Part shown: positions 17,687-25,649 of the stretch, in pieces | How positions within the stretch are numbered: position 1 is the first letter of the stretch | How the letters are laid out: each line of letters begins with the position of its first letter | NCBI GenBank assembly: GCA_016219425.1 | Contig: JACRNB010000011.1 | Coordinates: 1 to 64,000 of the forward strand | Length of the DNA: 64,000 bases | From: Betaproteobacteria bacterium | Lineage (GTDB): Bacteria; Pseudomonadota; Gammaproteobacteria; Burkholderiales; Thiobacillaceae | Direction: 5' to 3' | Made by a program: the position numbers and the translations under genes | Notes under the pieces: generated by a model | Databases searched by the model: none | What the model saw: the letters and a program-made list of their open reading frames with translations, nothing else | Told to the model about the DNA's origin: nothing

Positions 17687-18793
17687 ATGCGTATCCTGGT
17701 CACCGGCGCCCGCGGCTTCATCGGCAAGAACCTTCTGGTCCGTCTGGGTGAACGGGCCGGCGTCGAGGCAATCTCCTTCGCCCGTGGCGACGGCGAGGAG
17801 AAGCTCGCCGAGCTTGTCGCACAGGCCGATGCAATCGTGCATCTGGCGGGAGAGAACCGCCCGTCCGATGTCGCCGACTTTGCCCGAGTCAACACCGACC
17901 TCACCCGCACATTGTGTGCAGCCATGCACAAGACCGGGCGGCCCATTCCCTTGATCCTGGCCTCGTCCACCCAGGCCGAGCGGGATAACCCGTATGGCCA
18001 GAGCAAGCGGGCAGCCGAGGCGGCGGTCGAGGCGTTTGCCAACGAGACCGGCAATCCCGTCGTCATCTATCGACTGCCGGGCGTGTTCGGCAAGTGGTGC
18101 AAGCCCAACTACAACTCGGTGGTGGCCACCTTCTGCCACAACATCGCTCACGATCTGCCCATCCAGGTCAATGATGCAGGGGCGACTCTGCGTCTGGTCT
18201 ACATCGATGATGTGGTGGATGAATTCCTGCGCGCGCTGGATCACCCCCTGCCGGGCCGGACCTGGGGTGAGGTGCAACCGGACTACGCCATCACCCTGGG
18301 CGCACTGGCCGAGCAGATACGCGCCTTCCGCAATTGCCGTATGACCTTGATGTCGGAACGGGTCGGCACAGGGCTGACCCGCGCACTGTATTCCACCTAC
18401 GTCAGCTACTTGCCGCCGGAACGCTTTGCCTACGATCTGCCTCGATATGGCGATGAACGCGGCATTTTCGTCGAGATGTTGAAGACCCCGGACTGCGGGC
18501 AGTTCTCCTTCTTTACCGTGCACCCCGGGGTGACGCGCGGCTCCCACTACCATCACAGCAAAACCGAAAAATTCCTGGTGCTCAGGGGTTCCGCGCGGAT
18601 GCGTTTTCGGCACATGGTCACGGGAGAGACCTACGAGATCACGGTATCCGGCGACAAACCACAGGTGGTGGACAGCATTCCGGGCTGGGTGCACGACATC
18701 ACCAATGTCGGCGACAGCGAAGCGGTGGTCATGCTCTGGGCCAACGAAGTGTTTGATCGCCAGCGTCCCGATTGCATCCCCTGCGAGGTCTGA
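17687..18793 (+). CDS. fnlB: UDP-2-acetamido-2,6-dideoxy-hexulose reductase with C-terminal cupin (FnlB/WbjC/CapF-like)
   Basis: Bifunctional second enzyme of the L-FucNAc route. The N-terminal SDR has VTGARGFIGKNL (residues about 6-17), NPYGQSKRAAE (Tyr-x3-Lys) and RLPGVFGKWCKPNYNS, the signature of CapF. A C-terminal cupin (about residues 255-368) carries FTVHPGVTRGSHYHHSKTEKF with metal-binding His residues. ATG 17687 gives the usual short N-terminus and has GGAA before it. The in-frame ATG at 17666, which overlaps the fnlA stop (ATGA), would add seven residues and is an equal alternative. Confidence 0.9.
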   Translation: MRILVTGARGFIGKNLLVRLGERAGVEAISFARGDGEEKLAELVAQADAIVHLAGENRPSDVADFARVNTDLTRTLCAAMHKTGRPIPLILASSTQAERDNPYGQSKRAAEAAVEAFANETGNPVVIYRLPGVFGKWCKPNYNSVVATFCHNIAHDLPIQVNDAGATLRLVYIDDVVDEFLRALDHPLPGRTWGEVQPDYAITLGALAEQIRAFRNCRMTLMSERVGTGLTRALYSTYVSYLPPERFAYDLPRYGDERGIFVEMLKTPDCGQFSFFTVHPGVTRGSHYHHSKTEKFLVLRGSARMRFRHMVTGETYEITVSGDKPQVVDSIPGWVHDITNVGDSEAVVMLWANEVFDRQRPDCIPCEV

Positions 18794-18815
18794 CAGGGTT
18801 GAACCTAGGTTGAAC

Positions 18816-19946
18816 ATGAAAAAACTCAAAGTCATGTCCGTAGTGGGCACGCGACCGGAGATCATCCGCCTCGCGCGCGTACTGGCCCGTCTGGACGAAC
18901 ACTGTGAACACACCCTGGTGCATACGGGACAGAACTACGACTACGAGCTCAACCAGATCTTTTTTGACGATCTGGGCATCCGCAAACCGGATCATTTTCT
19001 TAATGCCGCAGGGGCAACCGGCGCTGAAACCATCGGCAAAGTGATTATCGCCATGGATGGCGTGCTGGCGCAGGAACGACCTGACGCCATGCTGGTGCTG
19101 GGGGACACGAACAGTTGCATGGCCGTACTGCCAGCCAAACGACGGAAGATTCCAACCTTCCACATGGAGGCCGGCAACCGCTGCTTCGACATGCGCGTAC
19201 CGGAAGAGATCAACCGCCGCATCGTCGATCACACGGCGGATATCAACCTGACCTACAGCGCCATCGCCCGCGACTACCTGCTGAGCGAAGGCCTGCCGCC
19301 GGATCGGGTCATCAAGACCGGCAGCCCGATGTTTGAGGTGCTGAGCCACTACCGGAGCAAGATCGACGCCTCAGACGTATTGCCGCGCCTGGGTCTGGAC
19401 GAAGGCCGCTTCTTTGTGGTCAGCGCCCACCGCGAGGAAAACATCGACTCGGATGCCAACTTCGCCAAGCTGGTCGGCATGCTCAACGGCATTGCCGAGG
19501 CGTACAGGCTGCCGGTCATCGTCTCCACCCACCCCCGAACCCAGAAGCGGGTTGATGCCGCAGGCGCAACATTTCACGAACAGATCCGCCTGCTCAAACC
19601 ACTGGGCTTCTGCGACTACAACAAGTTGCAACTCACCGCCAAAGCGGTCTTGTCGGACAGTGGAACCATCAACGAAGAGTCCTCCATCCTCAACTTCCCG
19701 GCGCTGAACATCCGGGAGGCGCATGAACGTCCGGAGGGGATGGAAGAAGCGTCCGTGATGATGGTGGGACTGGAAATGGAACGCGTGATGCAGGCCCTGG
19801 CCATCCTCGACTGTCAGCCACGCGGAGAGGAGCGCCTGCTACGCCAGGTGGGGGACTACAGCATGCCGAATGTGTCGGACAAAATAGTCCGCATCCTGCA
19901 CAGCTACACCGATTATGTGAATCGCGTGGTGTGGAAGAACTATTGA
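18816..19946 (+). CDS. fnlC: UDP-HexNAc 2-epimerase (FnlC/WbjD/CapG-like)
   Basis: A 376-residue GT-B-like non-hydrolysing 2-epimerase that completes UDP-L-FucNAc. Motifs are VVGTRPEIIRLARV (residues about 9-22), HTGQNYDYELNQIFF, LGDTNSCM (about 94-101), HMEAGNRCFD (about 113-122), VPEEINRRIVDH and DSGTINEESS (about 284-293). RCFDMRVPEE is characteristic of the FnlC/WbjD branch rather than of WecB. It follows fnlB by 22 bases. Confidence 0.92.
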   Translation: MKKLKVMSVVGTRPEIIRLARVLARLDEHCEHTLVHTGQNYDYELNQIFFDDLGIRKPDHFLNAAGATGAETIGKVIIAMDGVLAQERPDAMLVLGDTNSCMAVLPAKRRKIPTFHMEAGNRCFDMRVPEEINRRIVDHTADINLTYSAIARDYLLSEGLPPDRVIKTGSPMFEVLSHYRSKIDASDVLPRLGLDEGRFFVVSAHREENIDSDANFAKLVGMLNGIAEAYRLPVIVSTHPRTQKRVDAAGATFHEQIRLLKPLGFCDYNKLQLTAKAVLSDSGTINEESSILNFPALNIREAHERPEGMEEASVMMVGLEMERVMQALAILDCQPRGEERLLRQVGDYSMPNVSDKIVRILHSYTDYVNRVVWKNY

Positions 19947-19949
19947 ACC

Positions 19950-21191
19950 ATGCGAATTTTGGTCGTTTCGCAATACTTCTGGCCCGAAAATTTCAGGATC
20001 AATGACCTCGTCGCCGAACTCGTTGGCCGCGGTCACAGCGTCACGGTCCTGACCGGAAAACCCAACTATCCGTCTGGAAATATTCATCCCGAATTCAAGA
20101 AAAATCCGGGCGCATTTACGCAATACCACGGAGCAAACCTGATTAGAGCGCCCATGCTCGTGCGCGCCCAGGGATCGGTTCGATTATTCATGAACTACAT
20201 AAGCTTCGTATTCGGCGCTTCCGTCTGGGGCATCTGGAAATTGCGGCACGATAAATTTGACGTGATATTCATTTGCGGACTTTCGCCCGTCACCCTCGCA
20301 TTACCCGGAATCCTCATCAGCAAAATCAAAAAAACGCCCACCGTGTTTTGGGTGCTCGACTTGTGGCCCGAATCGCTTCGAGCCGTGGGAGTCATACGTT
20401 CTCCCCGAGTACTTGGCTGGGTCGGCCATTTGGTGCGTTTCATCTACAACCGTTGCACCCTGATTCTTGGTCAATCCAGAGGATTTATCGGCAACATCTC
20501 GAAATACTGCGCGGCCCCCGAAAAAATTCGCTATTTCCCGAGCTGGGCAGAAAGCATCTTCTCCAGCAATGGCGTAGAACCTGCGCCGGAGGTGCCAACC
20601 GGGGACGGACTGTTCAACATCCTGTTTGCGGGCAATATCGGCGAATCGCAAGACATGCCCGCAGTGCTGAATGCGGCGGAGCGCCTGAAGGATGACCCCC
20701 GCATACGCTGGTTGATTCTTGGGGATGGCCGCAAATCGGAATGGCTGGCCCAGGAAATCGGGCGCCGAAAACTACAAGAGCGGGTAGTGCTCCTGGGGCG
20801 GCATCCGGTGGAGCGCATGCCCTCCTTCTATGTACATGCCGACGCGCTGCTTGTGTCCCTGAAGCACGATCCAGCGTTTTCCCTGACCATTCCGGCCAAG
20901 CTGCAAAGCTATCTGGTTGCGGGCATCCCGGTGCTGGGGATGTTGGATGGCGAAGGCGCCGCAACGATTGAACAGGCAAACGCCGGCTTCACCTGCCCCG
21001 CTGGAGATGCCGCGGGGCTGGCGGATGCCGCGATGAAGCTGGCGGATATGTCCCGCCAGGAACGGGCGGCGATGGGCGAGCGCGGGCGACGCTACGCACA
21101 GACCGAATTTGGTCGGGAAATGCTGATGGACAGGCTGGAGGCCTTCTTTCAGGAAGCGATTTCCGCATCCGCAACCAGGGCCGCCCGATGA
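19950..21191 (+). CDS. wbuB: Family 4 glycosyltransferase, probable L-FucNAc transferase (WbuB-like)
   Basis: A 413-residue GT-B enzyme with N-terminal SQYFWPENFRINDL (residues about 7-20), TGKPNYPSG (about 35-43), VFWVLDLWPESL (about 131-142), LFAGNIGESQDM (about 226-237) and a C-terminal SLTIPAKLQSYLVAGIPVLGM donor site. The N-terminal pattern and the position directly after fnlABC match WbuB/WbjE-type L-fucosaminyltransferases. It probably transfers FucNAc to the lipid-linked first sugar. Confidence 0.85.
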   Translation: MRILVVSQYFWPENFRINDLVAELVGRGHSVTVLTGKPNYPSGNIHPEFKKNPGAFTQYHGANLIRAPMLVRAQGSVRLFMNYISFVFGASVWGIWKLRHDKFDVIFICGLSPVTLALPGILISKIKKTPTVFWVLDLWPESLRAVGVIRSPRVLGWVGHLVRFIYNRCTLILGQSRGFIGNISKYCAAPEKIRYFPSWAESIFSSNGVEPAPEVPTGDGLFNILFAGNIGESQDMPAVLNAAERLKDDPRIRWLILGDGRKSEWLAQEIGRRKLQERVVLLGRHPVERMPSFYVHADALLVSLKHDPAFSLTIPAKLQSYLVAGIPVLGMLDGEGAATIEQANAGFTCPAGDAAGLADAAMKLADMSRQERAAMGERGRRYAQTEFGREMLMDRLEAFFQEAISASATRAAR

Positions 21192-22177
21192 TCGCCGTTA
21201 CCGGAGCATCCGGATTTGTCGGACACGCCTTGTGCACGGAACTGATCGCCTGTGGGCGACAGGTGCGGGGCGTGGTGCGCAAGGCCGCCCCCGCAGCGGG
21301 AGGCCTGCCCGGAAACCCGCCTTTCCCGCAGGCAATAGTGGGAGAAATCGGCCCGGAAACTGACTGGTCCGCCGTCCTCGGCGATGTGGATTGCGTAATT
21401 CACTGTGCAGCGCGGGCGCATGTCATGCGCGAAGACAGTGCCGATCCTCTGGCCCTGTACCGCAGGATCAATGTGGATGGCGCCCGACGCCTGGCCGAAC
21501 AGGCCGCCGCACATGGTGTACGTCGACTGGTGTACGTGAGCTCGGTGAAGGTGAACGGGGAACGAACGCAACCAGGAGCGCCATTCGCCGTTTCCGGATC
21601 GCCCCGTGAGGGCGTTGCGGACATGAACGAACATCCGGAAGACGCCATTGGCCAGACCAAACAAGAGGCGGAACAGGCGCTGCGTGAGGTCGCTGCGCGC
21701 ACGGGCCTGGAAGTGGTGATCGTGCGTCCCCCCCTGGTTTATGGGCCGGGGGTGAAGGGCAACCTCGCCCGCCTGCTGAAATTGTTGCGCCGTGGCCTGC
21801 CGCTGCCGCTGGGCGCTGTGGACAATCGCCGCTCACTGGTGGGGCTGGATAATCTGGTCGATTTTCTGATGCGTTGCGTAACCCATCCGCACGTGGCCGG
21901 GCAGGCGTTACTGGTCTCGGACGGCGAGGATCTCTCCACCCCGGAACTGCTCCGGCGCATCGCTGCTGCGATGCATCGTCCCGCACACCTGATCCCGGTT
22001 CCCGTGGGCTGGTTGCGTGCGGCGGGACGCTTGAGCGGCAAACTGGCGGAAATTGATCGGCTGGTGGACAGCCTGCAAGTGGACATCACCCACACCCGCA
22101 ATCTGATGGGGTGGACGCCTCCCGTAAGCGTGGATGTGGGGCTGAAACGGATGGTGGGACATGATTCGCGCGTTTGA
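21188..22177 (+). CDS. SDR 4-reductase/epimerase for the initiating HexNAc (WbpV/WreQ-like)
   Basis: A 329-residue SDR: VTGASGFVGHALC (residues about 4-16), HCAARAHVMRED (about 72-83), YVSSVKVNGERT (about 114-125) and VRPPLVYGPGVKGN (about 180-193). The usual YxxxK is replaced by an IGQTKQEAE segment that keeps Lys. The ARAHVM and VKVNGE motifs mark the family that pairs with small sugar-phosphate transferases, for which a UDP-4-keto-QuiNAc reductase role (WbpV, Rhizobium WreQ) is established. Overlaps on both sides (ATGA; 17 bases with the transferase gene) support this coupling. Confidence 0.78.
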   Translation: MIAVTGASGFVGHALCTELIACGRQVRGVVRKAAPAAGGLPGNPPFPQAIVGEIGPETDWSAVLGDVDCVIHCAARAHVMREDSADPLALYRRINVDGARRLAEQAAAHGVRRLVYVSSVKVNGERTQPGAPFAVSGSPREGVADMNEHPEDAIGQTKQEAEQALREVAARTGLEVVIVRPPLVYGPGVKGNLARLLKLLRRGLPLPLGAVDNRRSLVGLDNLVDFLMRCVTHPHVAGQALLVSDGEDLSTPELLRRIAAAMHRPAHLIPVPVGWLRAAGRLSGKLAEIDRLVDSLQVDITHTRNLMGWTPPVSVDVGLKRMVGHDSRV

Positions 22178-22712
22178 CATCCTGCTTTCCTCCCTCGGCC
22201 TGCTGGCTGGGGCGCCACTGCTGGCGGCGCTGGCCGTGATCGGCCTGTTCGACACCGGTGCGCCGTTGTTTCGGCAAGAACGAGTGGGGCGGCGGCAACA
22301 GCGCTTCGTCCTGGTGAAATTCCGTACCATGCACCTCAAGACGGCGTCTGTCGCAACCCACTTGGCCAACGCCCAGGCGATCACACGGTACGGACGATTT
22401 TTGCGCCGCACAAAACTCGACGAACTGCCCCAGTTGTGGAATGTCCTAAAGGGCGACATGAGTCTGGTTGGACCTCGCCCATGCCTGTTCAACCAGACGG
22501 AGTTGATCGCGGAGCGTGCGGCGCGCGGAGTGTATGATGCGCGCCCGGGAATTACCGGCCTCGCGCAAATCAACGCAATCGACATGTCCACCCCCAGACT
22601 GTTGGCCGAGACGGATGCAAAAATGCTTTCCTCTCTGACGGTCTCTGACTATTTCCACTTCATTTTCGTGACCGTACTGGGAAAAGGATCAGGTGATCGC
22701 GTGCGGGATTGA
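22161..22712 (+). CDS. Polyprenyl-phosphate HexNAc-1-phosphate transferase (initiating sugar transferase)
   Basis: A 183-residue monotopic phosphoglycosyltransferase of the PglC/WbaP C-terminal type. One N-terminal re-entrant hydrophobic segment (residues about 3-25) precedes FRQERVGRRQQRF, KFRTMH (about 53-58) and RYGRFLRRTKLDELPQLWNVLKGDMSLVGPRP, in which the catalytic Asp-Glu dyad follows TKL. It loads the first sugar phosphate onto undecaprenyl phosphate and so starts O-unit synthesis. Being next to the QuiNAc-type reductase, it most likely uses UDP-QuiNAc or a close relative. Its start lies 17 bases inside that gene. Confidence 0.88.
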   Translation: MIRAFDILLSSLGLLAGAPLLAALAVIGLFDTGAPLFRQERVGRRQQRFVLVKFRTMHLKTASVATHLANAQAITRYGRFLRRTKLDELPQLWNVLKGDMSLVGPRPCLFNQTELIAERAARGVYDARPGITGLAQINAIDMSTPRLLAETDAKMLSSLTVSDYFHFIFVTVLGKGSGDRVRD

Positions 22713-22760
22713 CACCTCGTCGCGAAGCCAGGAAATCAGTGTAATCAGGAGAAACAAATA

Positions 22761-23597
22761 GTGACTGACGCAGACAAAGAAATTCATCACCAGGAAGAAG
22801 AATCCGGCCTTTTCGACATCTTTAATTTCATTGCGGACCACTGGAAAATAGTCATCGGCATCGGCATTGCCGGCGCCGCGCTATTGGGCAGCTATCAGTC
22901 CCTGATCGTGCCTCAATACGAAGCGAATGCGCTGGTTGAAATGGCACAAATCCGCAGCAGCAACAGCAACACCAATCCCCCGGTCAGCGTCGAGCCTCCT
23001 GGATTGTTGATACAGCGACTCAAGATTCCTACAACCTACTCCCCAGAAGCAATAAAGGAATGCGGATTTGGTAACCAGCAAAACTCTGCTGAATCCATGG
23101 TCGGCCTGGTAAAAGTCACACTACCCAACAATCAGACCCCGATTGTAAATATCAGCGTGCGTCGATCCAGCCCGGACCTGGCAAAACAATGCGTGCGGGC
23201 CGTATTCGAGATGATTCGCGCCCAACAAGCGGAATTGCTCAAGCCTTATCGAGATGAACTAAAAACCACTTTGGGGACATTGCGGGCGCGTCTGCGCGAA
23301 AACCAGGCTTTCATGTCCAAAGCCCAGAAAACAGGGCTGTACCAGACAATCTATCTGGCCAGGCGGGATGAATGGATCTACCTGACGCAGAAAATAGACG
23401 AACTGGAGCGCGCCTCCGAACTCGGAGGGGATGCGCGCTTGATGGCGCCAATTTACGCCCCGTCCGAACCCGTCCCCGCCAAACGGAACCTGTATCTCGT
23501 CATCGGGCTGTTCGCCGGCATATTCCTGGGCGTGGTGATCGTGCTTTTCCGGAAACTGCTGCTGGACTGGCGCGCCAACCGCGGGACTGCGGCATAA
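22761..23597 (+). CDS. wzz: Wzz-type O-antigen chain-length regulator
   Basis: A 278-residue inner-membrane protein with membrane helices near residues 29-48 and 246-268, enclosing a periplasmic coiled-coil region, and a LFDIFNFIADHWKIV N-terminus typical of Wzz/PCP proteins. It sets the modal length of the O-antigen made by the Wzy polymerase. The GTG start at 22761 has AGGAG ten bases upstream. It is the last gene of the polysaccharide cluster. The proline-rich motif before the second helix is seen as APSEPVPAKRN. Confidence 0.85.
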   Translation: MTDADKEIHHQEEESGLFDIFNFIADHWKIVIGIGIAGAALLGSYQSLIVPQYEANALVEMAQIRSSNSNTNPPVSVEPPGLLIQRLKIPTTYSPEAIKECGFGNQQNSAESMVGLVKVTLPNNQTPIVNISVRRSSPDLAKQCVRAVFEMIRAQQAELLKPYRDELKTTLGTLRARLRENQAFMSKAQKTGLYQTIYLARRDEWIYLTQKIDELERASELGGDARLMAPIYAPSEPVPAKRNLYLVIGLFAGIFLGVVIVLFRKLLLDWRANRGTAA

Positions 23598-23799
23598 CTT
23601 CAGCGCCCATCTCACGCCGACTGACCTCGATGACGCCCGTACAAGCAGCTGCCGTAGGGGCGCGGGGGTCAGGCAACACCCTGCGGGCAATATTCCTCTA
23701 CCGGGCAAATCCGGGTTTACCCTTCTCTCCCCCCGCGACTAGAATCGACGCGATCAGAATCAATTGTTTTTATTAGGTTTTTCGCGAAAGGAATCCGCC
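23598..23799. other. Intergenic region between wzz and the OmpA-domain gene
   Basis: About 200 bases separate the polysaccharide cluster from the next gene. No clear T-tailed terminator for the cluster is visible. The right part holds the promoter listed separately. TTG 23764 could extend the next gene but would put a charged stretch before its signal peptide, so it is not used. Confidence 0.6.
23716..23745 (+). promoter_or_regulatory. Sigma70-like promoter of the OmpA-domain gene
   Basis: TTTACC (23716-23721) and TAGAAT (23740-23745) are separated by 18 bases and lie about 55 bases before the ATG at 23800. They fit -35 and -10 elements for a strongly expressed envelope protein. Only sequence resemblance supports this. 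Confidence 0.45.
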
Positions 23800-25110
23800 A
23801 TGAAGCTGAAACTCGTTGGGCTCGCACTGGCCCTCTCGGCCACCTCCGCCCTGGCCGCCGACGGCACCACCGTCATCCCCACCTTCGCAGGCCAGGCCGC
23901 AGCCGCCGCAGACGCCAAAAAGGCCACTCCGAAGACGCCGGATGAGTGGCTGGCTCGCATGACCGACATGACCCGCAACCTGTCCGCCTTCAAAGACCCC
24001 AAGGTGTTCGTACCCTGGACCAACGCGGTCACCGAGCCCAGCTTTTACATCGCCATGGCCAATGGCATGGTGGACCCGGGTAGCTGGCTCAACATGATGA
24101 ACAGCGCCGCGCATCCCGACGCCGTGCGCAACGTGGTGCAGTTCGCCGACCCCAACATCTACCTGAAATGGGGCGCTGCGGGCATGGACCCGGCCTTCTA
24201 CACCGCGCTGCTGACCCAGCTTTCCGACCCCGGCAAGGCCATGCGCTGGGCCATGACCCCGCTGGATCCGAAGTTGTGGAACCTGCTCCTGAGCGGCTTC
24301 AACCCCAACACCTATATCCGCTGGCCCATGGCCGGCATGGACCCGCGCGCCTGGAACCTGGCGGGCACCATGGCCAACCCGGCGCTCTACACCGGCATGG
24401 CTGGCGCGGTGGTCAACCCCAGCGGCTACGGCCAGGGCGCAAATACCTGGCTGTCCTGGGCGCCCGCCCCTGCCGTACAGGGTGCAGGCGGATTCGCCAT
24501 GTGGGATCCCCTCGCCATGGCAGGCAACCTGGCCGGCTGGATACCCGGTCTGAACCAGATCGCCCTGCCGAACTTCACCTTGCCCACGTTCCCGGTCCCC
24601 GGCGCAGCCGTCCCCGGCGCAGCCGTCCCCGGCGCAGCCGTCGCCGCCCCTGCCGCGAAGCCTGCGGAAGCGGCCAAACCCGCCCCGGCGCCGGCCAAGG
24701 CGGCGGAAGCCAAGCCCGCCGCCAGCAAGATGGTGCTGGCCGGCGACGCCCTGTTCCAGTCCGGCAAGTCCGGCATCAAGGATCTGTCCAAGGACGGCAA
24801 AGCCAAGCTGGATGAAGTGGTGACCAAACTGAAGGGCCTGGGCGAGATCGAGCAGATCAAGGTGGTGGGCCATGCCGACCCGACCGGCGACGCCAAGGCC
24901 AACCAGAAGCTGTCCGAGGCCCGCGCCAAGTCGGTCAAGTCCTATCTGATCGCCAAGGGCGTCAAGCCCGGTGTGATCGTCAGCACCGGGATGGGCGACG
25001 CCCAGCCGGTGGCCCAGTGTGACAAGGCGCTGGTCAAGGATGCCCTGAAGGAATGCCACGCCCCCAACCGCCGGGTCGAGATCGAGGTGCAGGCCAAGGC
25101 CGCGAAGTAA
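23800..25110 (+). CDS. Secreted OmpA-family protein with W/MDP repeats
   Basis: A 436-residue exported protein with a clear signal peptide (MKLKLVGLALALSATSALA, cleavage before ADG). The middle part (residues about 60-190) is built of about four degenerate repeats of the form DPxxYxxW..MDPxxW rather than beta-barrel strands. Three perfect VPGAA units and an Ala/Lys/Pro linker follow, then a C-terminal OmpA peptidoglycan-binding domain (about 315-436) with VVGHADPTGD, NQKLSEARAKSVKSYL and NRRVEIEV. It probably tethers the envelope to peptidoglycan. GAAAGGAA precedes ATG 23800. A strong terminator follows, so it is monocistronic. Confidence 0.85.
   Translation: MKLKLVGLALALSATSALAADGTTVIPTFAGQAAAAADAKKATPKTPDEWLARMTDMTRNLSAFKDPKVFVPWTNAVTEPSFYIAMANGMVDPGSWLNMMNSAAHPDAVRNVVQFADPNIYLKWGAAGMDPAFYTALLTQLSDPGKAMRWAMTPLDPKLWNLLLSGFNPNTYIRWPMAGMDPRAWNLAGTMANPALYTGMAGAVVNPSGYGQGANTWLSWAPAPAVQGAGGFAMWDPLAMAGNLAGWIPGLNQIALPNFTLPTFPVPGAAVPGAAVPGAAVAAPAAKPAEAAKPAPAPAKAAEAKPAASKMVLAGDALFQSGKSGIKDLSKDGKAKLDEVVTKLKGLGEIEQIKVVGHADPTGDAKANQKLSEARAKSVKSYLIAKGVKPGVIVSTGMGDAQPVAQCDKALVKDALKECHAPNRRVEIEVQAKAAK
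24595..24639 (+). repeat. Three perfect 15-base tandem repeats
   Basis: The unit GTCCCCGGCGCAGCC occurs three times without mismatch, encoding VPGAA VPGAA VPGAA in the linker before the OmpA domain. The unit is a multiple of three, so copy changes would lengthen or shorten the linker in frame. Confidence 0.95.
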
Positions 25111-25132
25111 CCCCCCCGCCCTGCACCCAAAA

Positions 25133-25155
25133 GGCCGCCTCCGGGCGGCCTTTTT
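25133..25155 (+). terminator. Rho-independent terminator
   Basis: GGCCGCC-TCCG-GGCGGCC is followed by TTTTT, 22 bases after the stop of the OmpA-domain gene. The perfect 7-bp GC stem and T-run make this a confident terminator. The preceding AAAA makes it partly usable for the opposite gene ending at 25172 too. Confidence 0.9.
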
Positions 25156-25171
25156 CATGGCTGCCGGAAGG

Positions 25172-25450
25172 CTATTCCTCCACCTCCGGCCACTCTTCCT
25201 CGAAGTACCCCACCCGCTGCCAGGAGTTTTCGTTGAGGGCCACCTCATAGCGAGCCCAGGCCAGGAATTCCGCCGCCGTGCAGTCCCCCTGCTTGCGCCG
25301 GCAAGCGCCGGCCAGGCCCCGGAACACCACCGTCTCCTGCCCGCTCTCGGGATCAAGCCCGAACTCCATCACCTCCCGCACCCCCCAGGAGCGGCCATAG
25401 GAACCGTTGCTGTAGTACGCGCCGACACGCAACTCCACGGGCGTTCTCAT
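25172..25450 (-). CDS. Conserved hypothetical protein, 92 residues
   Basis: A small acidic cytoplasmic-looking protein without signal peptide or membrane helix. It begins MRTPVELRVGAYYSNG, has a middle GLDPESGQETVVFRGLAGACRRKQGDC with two cysteines, and ends FEEEWPEVEE. GAGGT eight bases before the ATG supports translation, and its frame is not explained by a gene on the other strand. I do not recognise a family. It runs divergently from the MMPL transporter. Confidence 0.65.
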   Translation of the reverse strand: MRTPVELRVGAYYSNGSYGRSWGVREVMEFGLDPESGQETVVFRGLAGACRRKQGDCTAAEFLAWARYEVALNENSWQRVGYFEEEWPEVEE

Positions 25451-25649
25451 TGCACCTCATCCTCCGGCTCGGGCTCACCGTGGCGCGGAAAATCCAGAAA
25501 GGTGATGGGATGGCACATGCGGGGCGGTGGGAGGGGAAGGGGCCGCGATGGTAGAGCAATGCCGCTTCCTGTCCCAGGACGACTGTGCATACGTCCCGCG
25601 CCGGGTGTGGTGTTACCCTAACCCATTGTCCAAACCGCCTACTTCCAAC

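Noticed and set aside
18796-18815. GGTTGAACCTAGGTTGAAC before fnlC as a relic of the 43.7-kb repeat element end
   Set aside because: It shares an 11-base word (CTAGGTTGAAC) with the element's end, but nothing else of the element is there; chance is likely.
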